Assembly: GCA_007135355.1 (NCBI GenBank)
Contig: SLJA01000048.1
Coordinates: 1 to 7,304, forward strand
DNA length: 7,304 bases
Direction: 5' to 3'
Origin: Wenzhouxiangella sp.
GTDB lineage: Bacteria > Pseudomonadota > Gammaproteobacteria > Xanthomonadales > Wenzhouxiangellaceae
How positions within the stretch are numbered: position 1 is the first letter of the stretch; every line of letters starts with the position of its first letter. A program made the position numbers and the translations under genes. Positions 1 to 5,467 of this stretch are shown here, piece by piece. The notes below the pieces were generated by a model. It had not been told where the DNA came from. It saw only the letters and a program-made list of their open reading frames with translations, and did not search any database.

Positions 1-136
1 CGATCTCCGGCGGCAGCGCCCGCTCGGAGTCAAACGGCCCACCGGGCGCAATGCGGATCAGAAAAAACGCAAAAGTGATCAGCAAAAACAGCGTCGGAAT
101 CGCCGATGCCAGGCGCTTGAGTGAATAACTAAGCAT
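1..136 (-). CDS. oppB: Oligopeptide ABC transporter permease OppB, N-terminal part (cut by window edge)
   Basis: Only the first 45 codons are inside the window. The reading frame begins MLSYSLKRLASAIPTL, continues through a hydrophobic first membrane helix at about residues 9-29, and then gives RIAPGGPFDSERALPPEI. This closely matches the start of E. coli OppB (a basic N-terminus, an AIPTLF..LIT helix, then RLAPGSPF.GER.LPPE), so it is an inner-membrane permease of the type-I peptide importer family. OppB pairs with OppC to form the channel that takes peptides from the periplasmic binding protein. It is the downstream member of the minus-strand cluster, behind the two binding-protein genes, which supports the assignment. 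The ATG at 134-136 fits the family start exactly; the ribosome site in front of it is weak (GAGAAG). The GxxExxY cassette ends only about 18 bases upstream of this start, so the permease may rely on read-through from further upstream. Confidence 0.9.
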   Translation of the reverse strand, partial: MLSYSLKRLASAIPTLFLLITFAFFLIRIAPGGPFDSERALPPEI

Positions 137-153
137 CCGCTTCTCGAGGCCCC

Positions 154-186
154 ACGCTGAGACGCTGAGACGCTGAGTGCGCAGAG
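154..186. repeat. Tandem 8-base repeat, ACGCTGAG x3 plus a degenerate copy (one border of the GxxExxY cassette)
   Basis: Three exact copies of ACGCTGAG lie head to tail at 154-161, 162-169 and 170-177, followed by the related TGCGCAGAG at 178-186. The block sits between the stop of the GxxExxY gene and the start of oppB. It is the inverted counterpart of the block at 572-611: aligning this one with the reverse complement of the other gives 27 matching positions out of 33 by hand. Repeats of the ACGCAGAG type commonly lie next to GxxExxY genes in bacterial genomes, as far as I recall; that recollection was not checked here. Confidence 0.85.
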
Positions 187-190
187 AAAA

Positions 191-595
191 TCATGTTTCC
201 TGATAGTCGCATACCACTCTCGCGATCCCATCCCGCATCAGGTGCGCACCAAAATTCAATAATAAGCCGACCTGAAGCCCAGATAGCTTCAGGTAAGTCA
301 ACAACTGCTTTCGATGAGCCTTACTGATCTGATCGACCGATTTCAACTCCAGTATGACGCGATCTTCGACGATGAGATCAGCTCTGAATCCTTCCTTGAA
401 GGACAACCCCTCATATCTGACCGGAATTGAAACCTGCCGCGCAACCCGAAAACCCATATTTTCCAGTTGCCTGTGCAGTATCGCCTCATAGACGCTTTCC
501 ATCAATCCGGGACCAAGATCAGTATGAATTCTCACAGCACAATCGATCGCCGCGCCAGTAATGACATTGATCTCTCCGCTCCGCGCGCTCTGCAT
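191..595 (-). CDS. GxxExxY family protein (PD-(D/E)XK nuclease-like, function unknown)
   Basis: A 134-residue protein of the GxxExxY family (TIGR04256, related to Pfam PDDEXK_3). The naming motif is G30-LM-E33-SV-Y36, in the context HTDLGPGLMESVYEAIL. The nuclease-like core is visible as D73 (FRADLIVEDR), E83-L-K85 (ILELKSV) and Q97 (KQLLTYLKL), followed by the typical VGLLLNFG and DGIARVV ending. All core residues of the PD-(D/E)XK fold appear present, so it is not obviously degraded. No biological role is established for the family, and nuclease activity is inferred only from the fold. I chose the ATG at 593-595 because family homology begins about eight residues later; a second in-frame ATG at 617-619, five bases after the preceding stop, would add eight residues (MASRRAAE). 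No good ribosome site precedes either. GC is about 48 percent against 67-75 percent in rows sampled from neighbouring genes, which suggests transfer from elsewhere. It separates a binding protein from its permease. Confidence 0.9.
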   Translation of the reverse strand: MQSARSGEINVITGAAIDCAVRIHTDLGPGLMESVYEAILHRQLENMGFRVARQVSIPVRYEGLSFKEGFRADLIVEDRVILELKSVDQISKAHRKQLLTYLKLSGLQVGLLLNFGAHLMRDGIARVVCDYQET

Positions 596-611
596 CTCAG
601 CGGCTCTGCGT
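572..611. repeat. Degenerate 8-base tandem repeats (other border of the GxxExxY cassette), covering the start codon
   Basis: On the minus strand this reads ACGCAGAG (604-611), CCGCTGAG (596-603), ATGCAGAG (588-595), CGCGCGGAG (579-587), CGGAGAG (572-578). It is a run of diverged copies of the same 8-base unit seen at 154-186, in opposite orientation. The third copy contains the ATG chosen as the GxxExxY start, so the first eight or so residues (MQSARSGE) are encoded by repeat sequence. Confidence 0.75.
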
Positions 612-623
612 GATGCCATTGGC

Positions 624-2330
624 TTACTCAACCGGCGCCTCCAACGGCAAGGCCGCAGCCGGCTGCTCGCGCAGAAGGAACATGTGTCGGCTGAGGTGGT
701 GATCCATGATGTTGGCTTCCCAGCCCGCCAGGCGCGGGTCGACCAGGCGCCTGGAGACATAGGTAAACATCGGGATGACGACCTGATCGTCCAGCAGCAG
801 GCGTTCGGCTTCGACCATCAGGTTGCGCCGGCGCGAGGGGATGCGTTCAGCGGCGATCTGCTCCAGCAGGCGATCAAAGCGCGGATTGTTGTAGCCGGCG
901 TCGTTGCGGCCGTGCTCGCTGTGAAAAATCTCCAGAAAGCTGAAGGCATCCTGGTAGTCGCCGATCCAGCCGTCGCGGAAGACCTGGGTCACCCGGCGCT
1001 GCGAGCGATTTTGCAGGAAAACCCGGAACTCCTCGTTGATCAGGCGCGTGCGCACCCCCAGCACCTCCCGCCACATGGCGGCCACGGCCACGGCAATGCG
1101 CCGATGATTTTCCGAGGTGTTGTAGCGCAGTTCCACCATCAGCGGTTCCGAGTCGGAAAAACCGGCCTGATGGAACAGACGCCGCGCCTCTTCCGCGCGC
1201 TCTTCCTGGGTCCAGGCGGCGTGCTCGGGCAAAGGCGGCTCGTAGTCGGGCAAACCGGCCGGCACCAGGTTGAAGGTCGGGATTTCGCCGAAGCGGGTAA
1301 CGCGCTGGGTGATGATGTCGCGATTGATCGCCAGGCTCAGCGCCCGGCGCAATTCAAGATTGTCGCCAAACGGATCGCGCGTCAGGTTGAAAGTAAAAAA
1401 ATAGGTGCCGAACCAGGGAGCCACCTGAAGCGCTTCCGGCATGTGGCGCTCCAGCCAGCGAAACTGGCCGGTCGGAACCTGGTTGGTCCAGTGCAGATCA
1501 CCGGCGCGAAAGCGATTGAACTCGGTGTTCTCGTCCTCGAACGGAAAAAACACCACCCGTTCGATCACGACCTCATCGGCCTTGCGGAAATAGGGATTGC
1601 GTTCCAGCTCGATCCGCGAACGCACCTGCCATTCACTCAGGCGGAAGGCGCCGTTCGAGACCAGGTTGCCGGGGCGCACATGGCGGCTACCGTGAGCTTC
1701 CAGGCTGCCACGATGGACGGGGTAAGTCGTCGGATGGGTCAGCAGCCCCAGGAAATAGGGCGTTGGCGCACTCAAACGGACCTGGAAAGTCGATGGACTG
1801 AGCGCCTCGACCCCCAACTCTGCCGGCGCCAACCGACCGCCCAGGATGGCTTCGGCGTTGACCACCGGTGCCAGCATGCGGCCATAGGTCCCGGCAGTGC
1901 GGGGGTCGACCACGCGGCGCCACGACCAGACGAAATCCTCGGCGGTGACCGGCTCGCCGGTGCTCCAGCGACCATCCGGGTCCAGGTAAAAGGTATAGGT
2001 CAGCCCGTCCCGGCTGATATCCCAGTGCAGCGCCGCACCAGGCACGATACGGCCATCCGGTGCCGTGGTGGTCAGGCCCTCGAATAGATCGCGCAGGATA
2101 TTGGCGCTGGGTACGCCCTCGGCCAGGTGCGGATCCAGGGTCTGCGGCTCGTCGCCGTTGCCGCGGTGCAGCACCTGGACCGGGGCCAGAATCTCCGGCA
2201 GTGGCCGACCTTCCGCATCCAGCTGCAGGGCCACCGGTTGCGGCAGCCGCGGCGGGCGCGGCTCGTCCGACGGCGTGCGATCACCGCAGGCCGTCAGGAC
2301 AGCAAGCGCCACTGCCAGCAGCCATCTCAT
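624..2330 (-). CDS. Peptide ABC transporter substrate-binding lipoprotein (OppA-like, SBP_bac_5)
   Basis: A 568-residue periplasmic binding protein of solute-binding family 5, the group that captures oligopeptides for an Opp importer. The N-terminus is a lipoprotein signal with the lipobox LTAC, placing the lipidated cysteine at residue 15. The next residue is Gly rather than Asp, which by the usual +2 rule points to the outer membrane. A proline-rich linker leads to the conserved family start around residues 57-86 (GNGDEPQTLDPHL, NILRDLFEGL). TAEDFVWSWRRVVDP follows near 129-143, then the second-lobe block RRALSLAINRD, and GDYQDAFSF near 457, where OppA proteins carry the aspartate that holds the peptide N-terminus (here probably D458). 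Length is normal for OppA. It starts inside the stop codon of the upstream paralogue (ATGA overlap at 2327-2330), implying translational coupling. The C-terminus has an extra tail of about a dozen residues rich in Ala and Pro compared with its neighbour. Substrate is not readable from sequence. Confidence 0.93.
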   Translation of the reverse strand: MRWLLAVALAVLTACGDRTPSDEPRPPRLPQPVALQLDAEGRPLPEILAPVQVLHRGNGDEPQTLDPHLAEGVPSANILRDLFEGLTTTAPDGRIVPGAALHWDISRDGLTYTFYLDPDGRWSTGEPVTAEDFVWSWRRVVDPRTAGTYGRMLAPVVNAEAILGGRLAPAELGVEALSPSTFQVRLSAPTPYFLGLLTHPTTYPVHRGSLEAHGSRHVRPGNLVSNGAFRLSEWQVRSRIELERNPYFRKADEVVIERVVFFPFEDENTEFNRFRAGDLHWTNQVPTGQFRWLERHMPEALQVAPWFGTYFFTFNLTRDPFGDNLELRRALSLAINRDIITQRVTRFGEIPTFNLVPAGLPDYEPPLPEHAAWTQEERAEEARRLFHQAGFSDSEPLMVELRYNTSENHRRIAVAVAAMWREVLGVRTRLINEEFRVFLQNRSQRRVTQVFRDGWIGDYQDAFSFLEIFHSEHGRNDAGYNNPRFDRLLEQIAAERIPSRRRNLMVEAERLLLDDQVVIPMFTYVSRRLVDPRLAGWEANIMDHHLSRHMFLLREQPAAALPLEAPVE

Positions 2331-3853
2331 TGCAATGACAGCCAGCGCGACAGGTGGATATCCATGGCGTTGTCCTCAAAACCGCGCACTTGCGGCTTGA
2401 CCAGGTGGCGGGAAACGTAGAAGTACAAAGGTATGATGACCTGCTGATCCAGTAATCGTTCCTCGGCTTGGCGCAGCGCGGCCAGGCGATCCTCGCCACT
2501 GAGTATTTCAGCCTGCTGCATCAAGGTATCGAACGCGGGATCGGAGAAAAAACTGTAATTCAGCGGGCTGCCGGTCTCGAACAGCTGCAGAAAATTGCCG
2601 GCATCACGCCAATCGGCAATCCAGCCACCGCGCACGATCTCGGTAATTCGCCCGTGACGCCGGTTGGCGACAAACACCTTCCACTCTTCGTTGACCAGCC
2701 GCGTCTCCACTCCCAGCTGCTGTTTCCACATCGCGGCGATGGCCGCCGCCATGCGCCTGTGGGTCAGCGAAGTATTGAAGCGCAGCTCCGCCCGCAATGG
2801 CCGACGCGCGCTGAAACCGGCGGCTGCATAGAGTTCGCGGGCCTCCTCAATGCGCTCGGCCATGGACCGATCGTCGGCAGCTCGTGCCTGCTCCCAGCCT
2901 GGCATGCCGGGCGGAATCAGTCCATAGGCGGGGACCTCTCCGGCGCCCAGCACGCGCCGGGTCAGCAGTTCGCGATCAATCACCAGGCTCAAGGCACGGC
3001 GCAGATCGCGGGCATTGGCAAACGGTTCGCGACCGACGTTGAAGGCCAGAAAAAAGGTGCCGAGATAAGGCGAGATGCGCAATTCCTCGCCGAATTGCTC
3101 GCGCATCCAGTCCAGTCGGCCGGGCGGAATGGTCTCGGTGATGTGCAGCTGGCCGGCGCGGTAGCGCGCCAGCTCCACCGAGGGCTCTTCAATCACATGC
3201 CAGATCACCTGGTTTAGCGCCACCTGTCCGGCCTCGCGAAAATACGGATTGGCGCGCAGCCGGATATGGGCGCCTGGAATGCGTTCAGCCAGCAAAAAAG
3301 CCCCGCTGTTGCGCGCTGTTCCGTCCCCGGGCCAGGGAAAAGTCAGGGGGTGGGTCAGCAACTCGGCAAACCACGGCGTGGGCTTGAGCAGTTCCACCAC
3401 CAGCTGCGTCTCGCCTTCGGCACTGACCCCCAAAGCCGAGGGCGGCAGCTGACCCAGGCGCAAGTCGCGCGCGCCGACCACGCGATCGAGCATGCCTGCC
3501 ATCGGGGCGGCGGTCGCCGGGTCCAGCGCGCGCTGCCAACCGGCGACGAAATCCTGCGCGGTGATCCGTTGCCCGTCAGACCAGCGCGCGTCAGGGTTGA
3601 TCTCAAAGCGCCACAACCGGCCGTCTGCACTCACCTCCCAGGATTTGGCCACACCCGGAATCAGGCGGGCGCCGGAATCGAAGGTGATCAAGCCCTCATG
3701 CAGGTCGCGCAGCACATTCAATGCCGACAGGCTCTGAGCCAAGTGAATATCCAGCGCATCGGGCTCCGGCCCGACGCCGCGCTCCAGGGTAGCGGCGGCC
3801 AGCGGCGCTGCCAGGAGCGAGATCAGGAGCATCAAGAGCACGCGTGAAGGCAT
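2327..3853 (-). CDS. Peptide ABC transporter substrate-binding protein (OppA-like, SBP_bac_5), secreted form
   Basis: A second OppA-type binding protein, 508 residues from the chosen start, clearly related to the next gene along most of its length. Shared blocks are GPEPDALDIHLAQS and NVLRDLHEGL near the start, TAQDFVAGWQRALDP, RRALSLVIDRELLTRRV, and IADWRDAGNF near residue 412 with the expected peptide-binding aspartate. It ends in LSRWLSLQ. The frame is open back to an ATG at 3896-3898, but I prefer the ATG at 3851-3853. From there the protein opens with a clean Sec signal: MPSR, a leucine-rich core, and APLAAA before a probable cut after residue 21. The longer version would put an acidic 15-residue extension before the signal. 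Against this, the longer start has an AAGG five bases upstream, while 3853 has no clear ribosome site. No lipobox is present, so this copy should be free in the periplasm. It is the first gene of the importer operon and diverges from gshA. Confidence 0.92.
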   Translation of the reverse strand: MPSRVLLMLLISLLAAPLAAATLERGVGPEPDALDIHLAQSLSALNVLRDLHEGLITFDSGARLIPGVAKSWEVSADGRLWRFEINPDARWSDGQRITAQDFVAGWQRALDPATAAPMAGMLDRVVGARDLRLGQLPPSALGVSAEGETQLVVELLKPTPWFAELLTHPLTFPWPGDGTARNSGAFLLAERIPGAHIRLRANPYFREAGQVALNQVIWHVIEEPSVELARYRAGQLHITETIPPGRLDWMREQFGEELRISPYLGTFFLAFNVGREPFANARDLRRALSLVIDRELLTRRVLGAGEVPAYGLIPPGMPGWEQARAADDRSMAERIEEARELYAAAGFSARRPLRAELRFNTSLTHRRMAAAIAAMWKQQLGVETRLVNEEWKVFVANRRHGRITEIVRGGWIADWRDAGNFLQLFETGSPLNYSFFSDPAFDTLMQQAEILSGEDRLAALRQAEERLLDQQVIIPLYFYVSRHLVKPQVRGFEDNAMDIHLSRWLSLQ

Positions 3854-3918
3854 GAACATGCAGTCGAGGTCAGAAACAACGATAATTTCGGGCTTCATTC
3901 TAGCCTTGGAATCCAGCC
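3854..3918. promoter_or_regulatory. Divergent intergenic region between the peptide importer operon and gshA
   Basis: These roughly 65 bases must hold start signals for both directions unless promoters lie inside the genes. On the minus strand TAGAAT (plus 3897-3902) resembles a -10 box and would give a short leader to the start at 3853, but I find no convincing -35 partner. On the plus strand GATAAT at 3881-3886 resembles a -10 box for gshA, also without a clear -35. The region is visibly richer in A and T than the flanking genes. For gshA only a weak TGGA precedes the ATG, about eight bases away. The specific boxes are guesses; the region assignment is firmer. Confidence 0.4.
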
Positions 3919-5274
3919 ATGCACCCGCAAGACGTTCTGACCCGCCCGCAGCAGCTGGCTGACTGGCTGGCTTCCGGCTCGCGGCCGAAATCCGAATGGC
4001 GCATCGGCACCGAGCACGAGAAGTTCGGCTTTTGCAGCGAAACGCTCAAGCCGCTGCCCTACGCCGGCCCACGCGGTATCCGCGCCATGCTGGAAGGCCT
4101 GGCCGAGCGCTTCGACTGGGAAATCGTCGATGAGGGAGGCTTGCCGATCGCGCTGAAAAAACCCGATGGCTGCACCATCACCCTGGAACCCGGTGGCCAG
4201 CTCGAGCTGTCGGGTGCCCTGCTCGACAACCTCCATGAAACCTGCAGCGAGGTCAACACGCACCTGGCCGAAGTCCGCGCCGTGGCCGAACCGCTCAACA
4301 TCGGCTTTATCGGCTTAGGGTTCCACCCCACGGCCCGGCGCGAAGACATCGAGTGGATGCCCAAGGCGCGCTACGTGATCATGCGCAACTACATGCCCCA
4401 GGTCGGCAGTATGGGCCTGGACATGATGAAGCGCACCTGCACCGTGCAAGTCAACCTGGACTTCGGCAGTGAGGCCGACATGGTGGCCAAGTTCCGCGCC
4501 TCGCTGGCCCTGCAACCAATCGCCACCGCGCTGTTTGCCAACTCGCCCTTCGTCGAGGGCAAGCCCAGCGGATTTTTGAGCTACCGCAGCCAGGTGTGGA
4601 CCGATACCGACCGCGACCGCACCGGCATGCTGCCCTGGGTATTCGAACAAAGCATGGGCTTCGAGCGCTACGTCGACTGGATGCTGGACGTGCCGATGTA
4701 TTTCGTGCGTCGCGAGGGCCGCTATCACGATGTCGCCGGCCGCTCTTTCCGCGACTTCCTGGCCGGCAAGCTGCCCGGCTTCGAGAGTCAGTACCCGACC
4801 CTGGCCGACTGGGAAGATCACCTGACCACCGCTTTCCCCGAAGTGCGCCTGAAGCGCTTCCTGGAGATGCGCGGCGCCGACGGCGGCCCGTGGCGGCGCC
4901 TGTGCGCGCTGCCGGCCTTCTGGGTCGGTCTGCTCTACGACGAGGCCAGCCTGGCCGCCTGCCTGGACATCTCGCGCGGCTGGACCCTTGAAGAGCGCCA
5001 GCAGCTGCGCGAGGATGTCGCCCGTATCGGCCTTAAAGCCAGGATCGGCGGCAAGACCGTGCGCGAGCTGGCCCGCGAACTGCTGGACCTGGCCCGCGCC
5101 GGTCTGGCCCGCCGTCAACGCTACAACGGCGCTGGCGATCACGAGGGCGGTTTCCTGAACGCGCTGGAAGACGTAGTGGACCGCGGCACCACCCCGGCCG
5201 AGGTCAAGCTGGCCGCTTTCGAGACGCGCTGGAAGGGCGATGTGCGCGAGATATTTCGAGAGTTTGCTTATTGA
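3919..5274 (+). CDS. gshA: Glutamate-cysteine ligase, plant/proteobacterial type (class II GCS)
   Basis: A complete 451-residue enzyme joining L-glutamate and L-cysteine with ATP to make gamma-glutamylcysteine, the first and usually limiting step of glutathione synthesis in the cytoplasm. It belongs to the GCS2 family in its plant-like form (as in Arabidopsis, alphaproteobacteria and Xanthomonas), not the E. coli GshA form. Diagnostic blocks in order: IGTEHEKFGF (29-38), LEPGGQLELSG (89-99), MRNYMPQVGSMGLDMM then TCTVQVNLDF (155-182), LALQPIATALFANSP (196-210), WTDTDRDRTGMLP (227-239), and EVRLKRFLEMRGADGGPW (308-325) followed by LPAFWVGLLYD. These are nearly identical to the plant enzyme's core, so activity is expected. 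The length is normal for the bacterial enzymes, which lack the plant plastid-targeting sequence. It stands alone on the plus strand, divergent from the peptide importer, with no gshB in the window. A repeat element starts directly after its stop. Confidence 0.96.
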   Translation: MHPQDVLTRPQQLADWLASGSRPKSEWRIGTEHEKFGFCSETLKPLPYAGPRGIRAMLEGLAERFDWEIVDEGGLPIALKKPDGCTITLEPGGQLELSGALLDNLHETCSEVNTHLAEVRAVAEPLNIGFIGLGFHPTARREDIEWMPKARYVIMRNYMPQVGSMGLDMMKRTCTVQVNLDFGSEADMVAKFRASLALQPIATALFANSPFVEGKPSGFLSYRSQVWTDTDRDRTGMLPWVFEQSMGFERYVDWMLDVPMYFVRREGRYHDVAGRSFRDFLAGKLPGFESQYPTLADWEDHLTTAFPEVRLKRFLEMRGADGGPWRRLCALPAFWVGLLYDEASLAACLDISRGWTLEERQQLREDVARIGLKARIGGKTVRELARELLDLARAGLARRQRYNGAGDHEGGFLNALEDVVDRGTTPAEVKLAAFETRWKGDVREIFREFAY

Positions 5275-5280
5275 GTTTGA

Positions 5281-5304
5281 GGGTTCAGGGTTCAGGGTTC
5301 AGGG
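5281..5304. repeat. Tandem 7-base repeat GGGTTCA x3 plus GGG
   Basis: Three exact copies of GGGTTCA at 5281-5287, 5288-5294 and 5295-5301, followed by GGG, begin six bases after the gshA stop; the preceding TTTGA looks like a decayed copy. Repeats of this GGGTTCAGGGTTCA kind occur between genes in many bacteria and are not coding here. Confidence 0.85.
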
Positions 5305-5380
5305 AGCATGGTCGAAGGCGTCAAGCTCGGCGAAAACCCATTCGACGACTTATCAGGCATCGCCGATGCTCCCTGACCCC
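5295..5380. repeat. Imperfect long inverted repeat (hairpin element) between gshA and the efflux genes
   Basis: The left arm TCAGGGAGCAT (5299-5309) is exactly complementary to ATGCTCCCTGA (5366-5376). Extending outward through GGG (5295-5297) against CCC (5378-5380) pairs 14 of 15 positions. A second inner pair is TGGTCGAA (5309-5316) against TTCGACGA (5341-5348), 7 of 8. The right arm also has its own small palindrome, GCATCG-C-CGATGC (5357-5369), so the arm sequence is present in a third, shortened form (TCAGGCATCG). An RNA copy would fold strongly and could protect or end the gshA message. No T-run follows either arm, so it is not a classic intrinsic terminator. I think it is more likely a small intergenic repeat element of REP/MITE kind. 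Confidence 0.6.
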
Positions 5381-5405
5381 CAGTCATTACCAGCCGCAAC
5401 ACGTC

Positions 5406-5434
5406 GGAACTTCCTTTACCATCGGAATCTCTGA
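5406..5434 (+). promoter_or_regulatory. Sigma-E-like (ECF sigma factor) promoter upstream of the efflux adaptor gene
   Basis: GGAACTT at 5406-5412 is a full match to the sigma-E -35 element, and TCTGA at 5430-5434 matches the -10 form seen at E. coli sigma-E promoters such as degP and rpoH P3. The spacer is 17 bases, one more than the usual 16. Transcription would begin near 5440, leaving a leader of under 30 bases before the adaptor start at 5468 with its AAGG ribosome site. The location and both boxes fit, but this is inferred from consensus only. Confidence 0.5.
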
Positions 5435-5467
5435 AAGGCGGTAGAAGTATCAGGCAAAGGCCAAGCG

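Larger units (their letters stand above)
154..611 (-). other. Putative GxxExxY cassette bounded by inverted 8-mer repeats
   Basis: Seen directly: one small gene of low GC content, with inverted blocks of a related 8-base repeat at both ends, placed between two genes of a peptide importer operon. Inferred: this 458-base segment moved in as a unit. There is no transposase and no obvious target-site duplication (bases just outside are GCCCC on one side and GATGC on the other), so any movement would need outside machinery or recombination between repeats. The upstream binding-protein gene stops intact 13 bases beyond the outer repeat, so the insertion did not break it. Confidence 0.45.

Noticed and set aside
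154..177. CRISPR array
   Set aside because: The units are only 8 bases and directly adjacent, with no spacers; no cas genes are present.
561..2087. Long plus-strand open frame (508 codons) opposite the lipoprotein gene
   Set aside because: It is antisense to a clear OppA-type protein with signal peptide and family motifs, and its translation shows no recognisable domain. Long antisense frames are common in high-GC DNA.
2468..3217. Plus-strand open frame of 249 codons opposite the second binding protein
   Set aside because: Same reason: a shadow of a well-supported gene, with low-complexity content rich in Gln, His and Gly and no ribosome site.
4315..5142. Minus-strand open frame of 275 codons opposite gshA
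   Set aside because: gshA is unambiguous and highly conserved at the protein level; the antisense frame has no family features.
5366..5381. Intrinsic terminator for gshA
   Set aside because: The stem is strong but no run of T follows it on either strand, and the loop is long; better described as a repeat element.
5240..5434. Small plus-strand open frame across the end of gshA and the repeat region
   Set aside because: It overlaps the gshA 3' end and then translates the GGGTTCA repeat and hairpin; no ribosome site and no plausible protein features.
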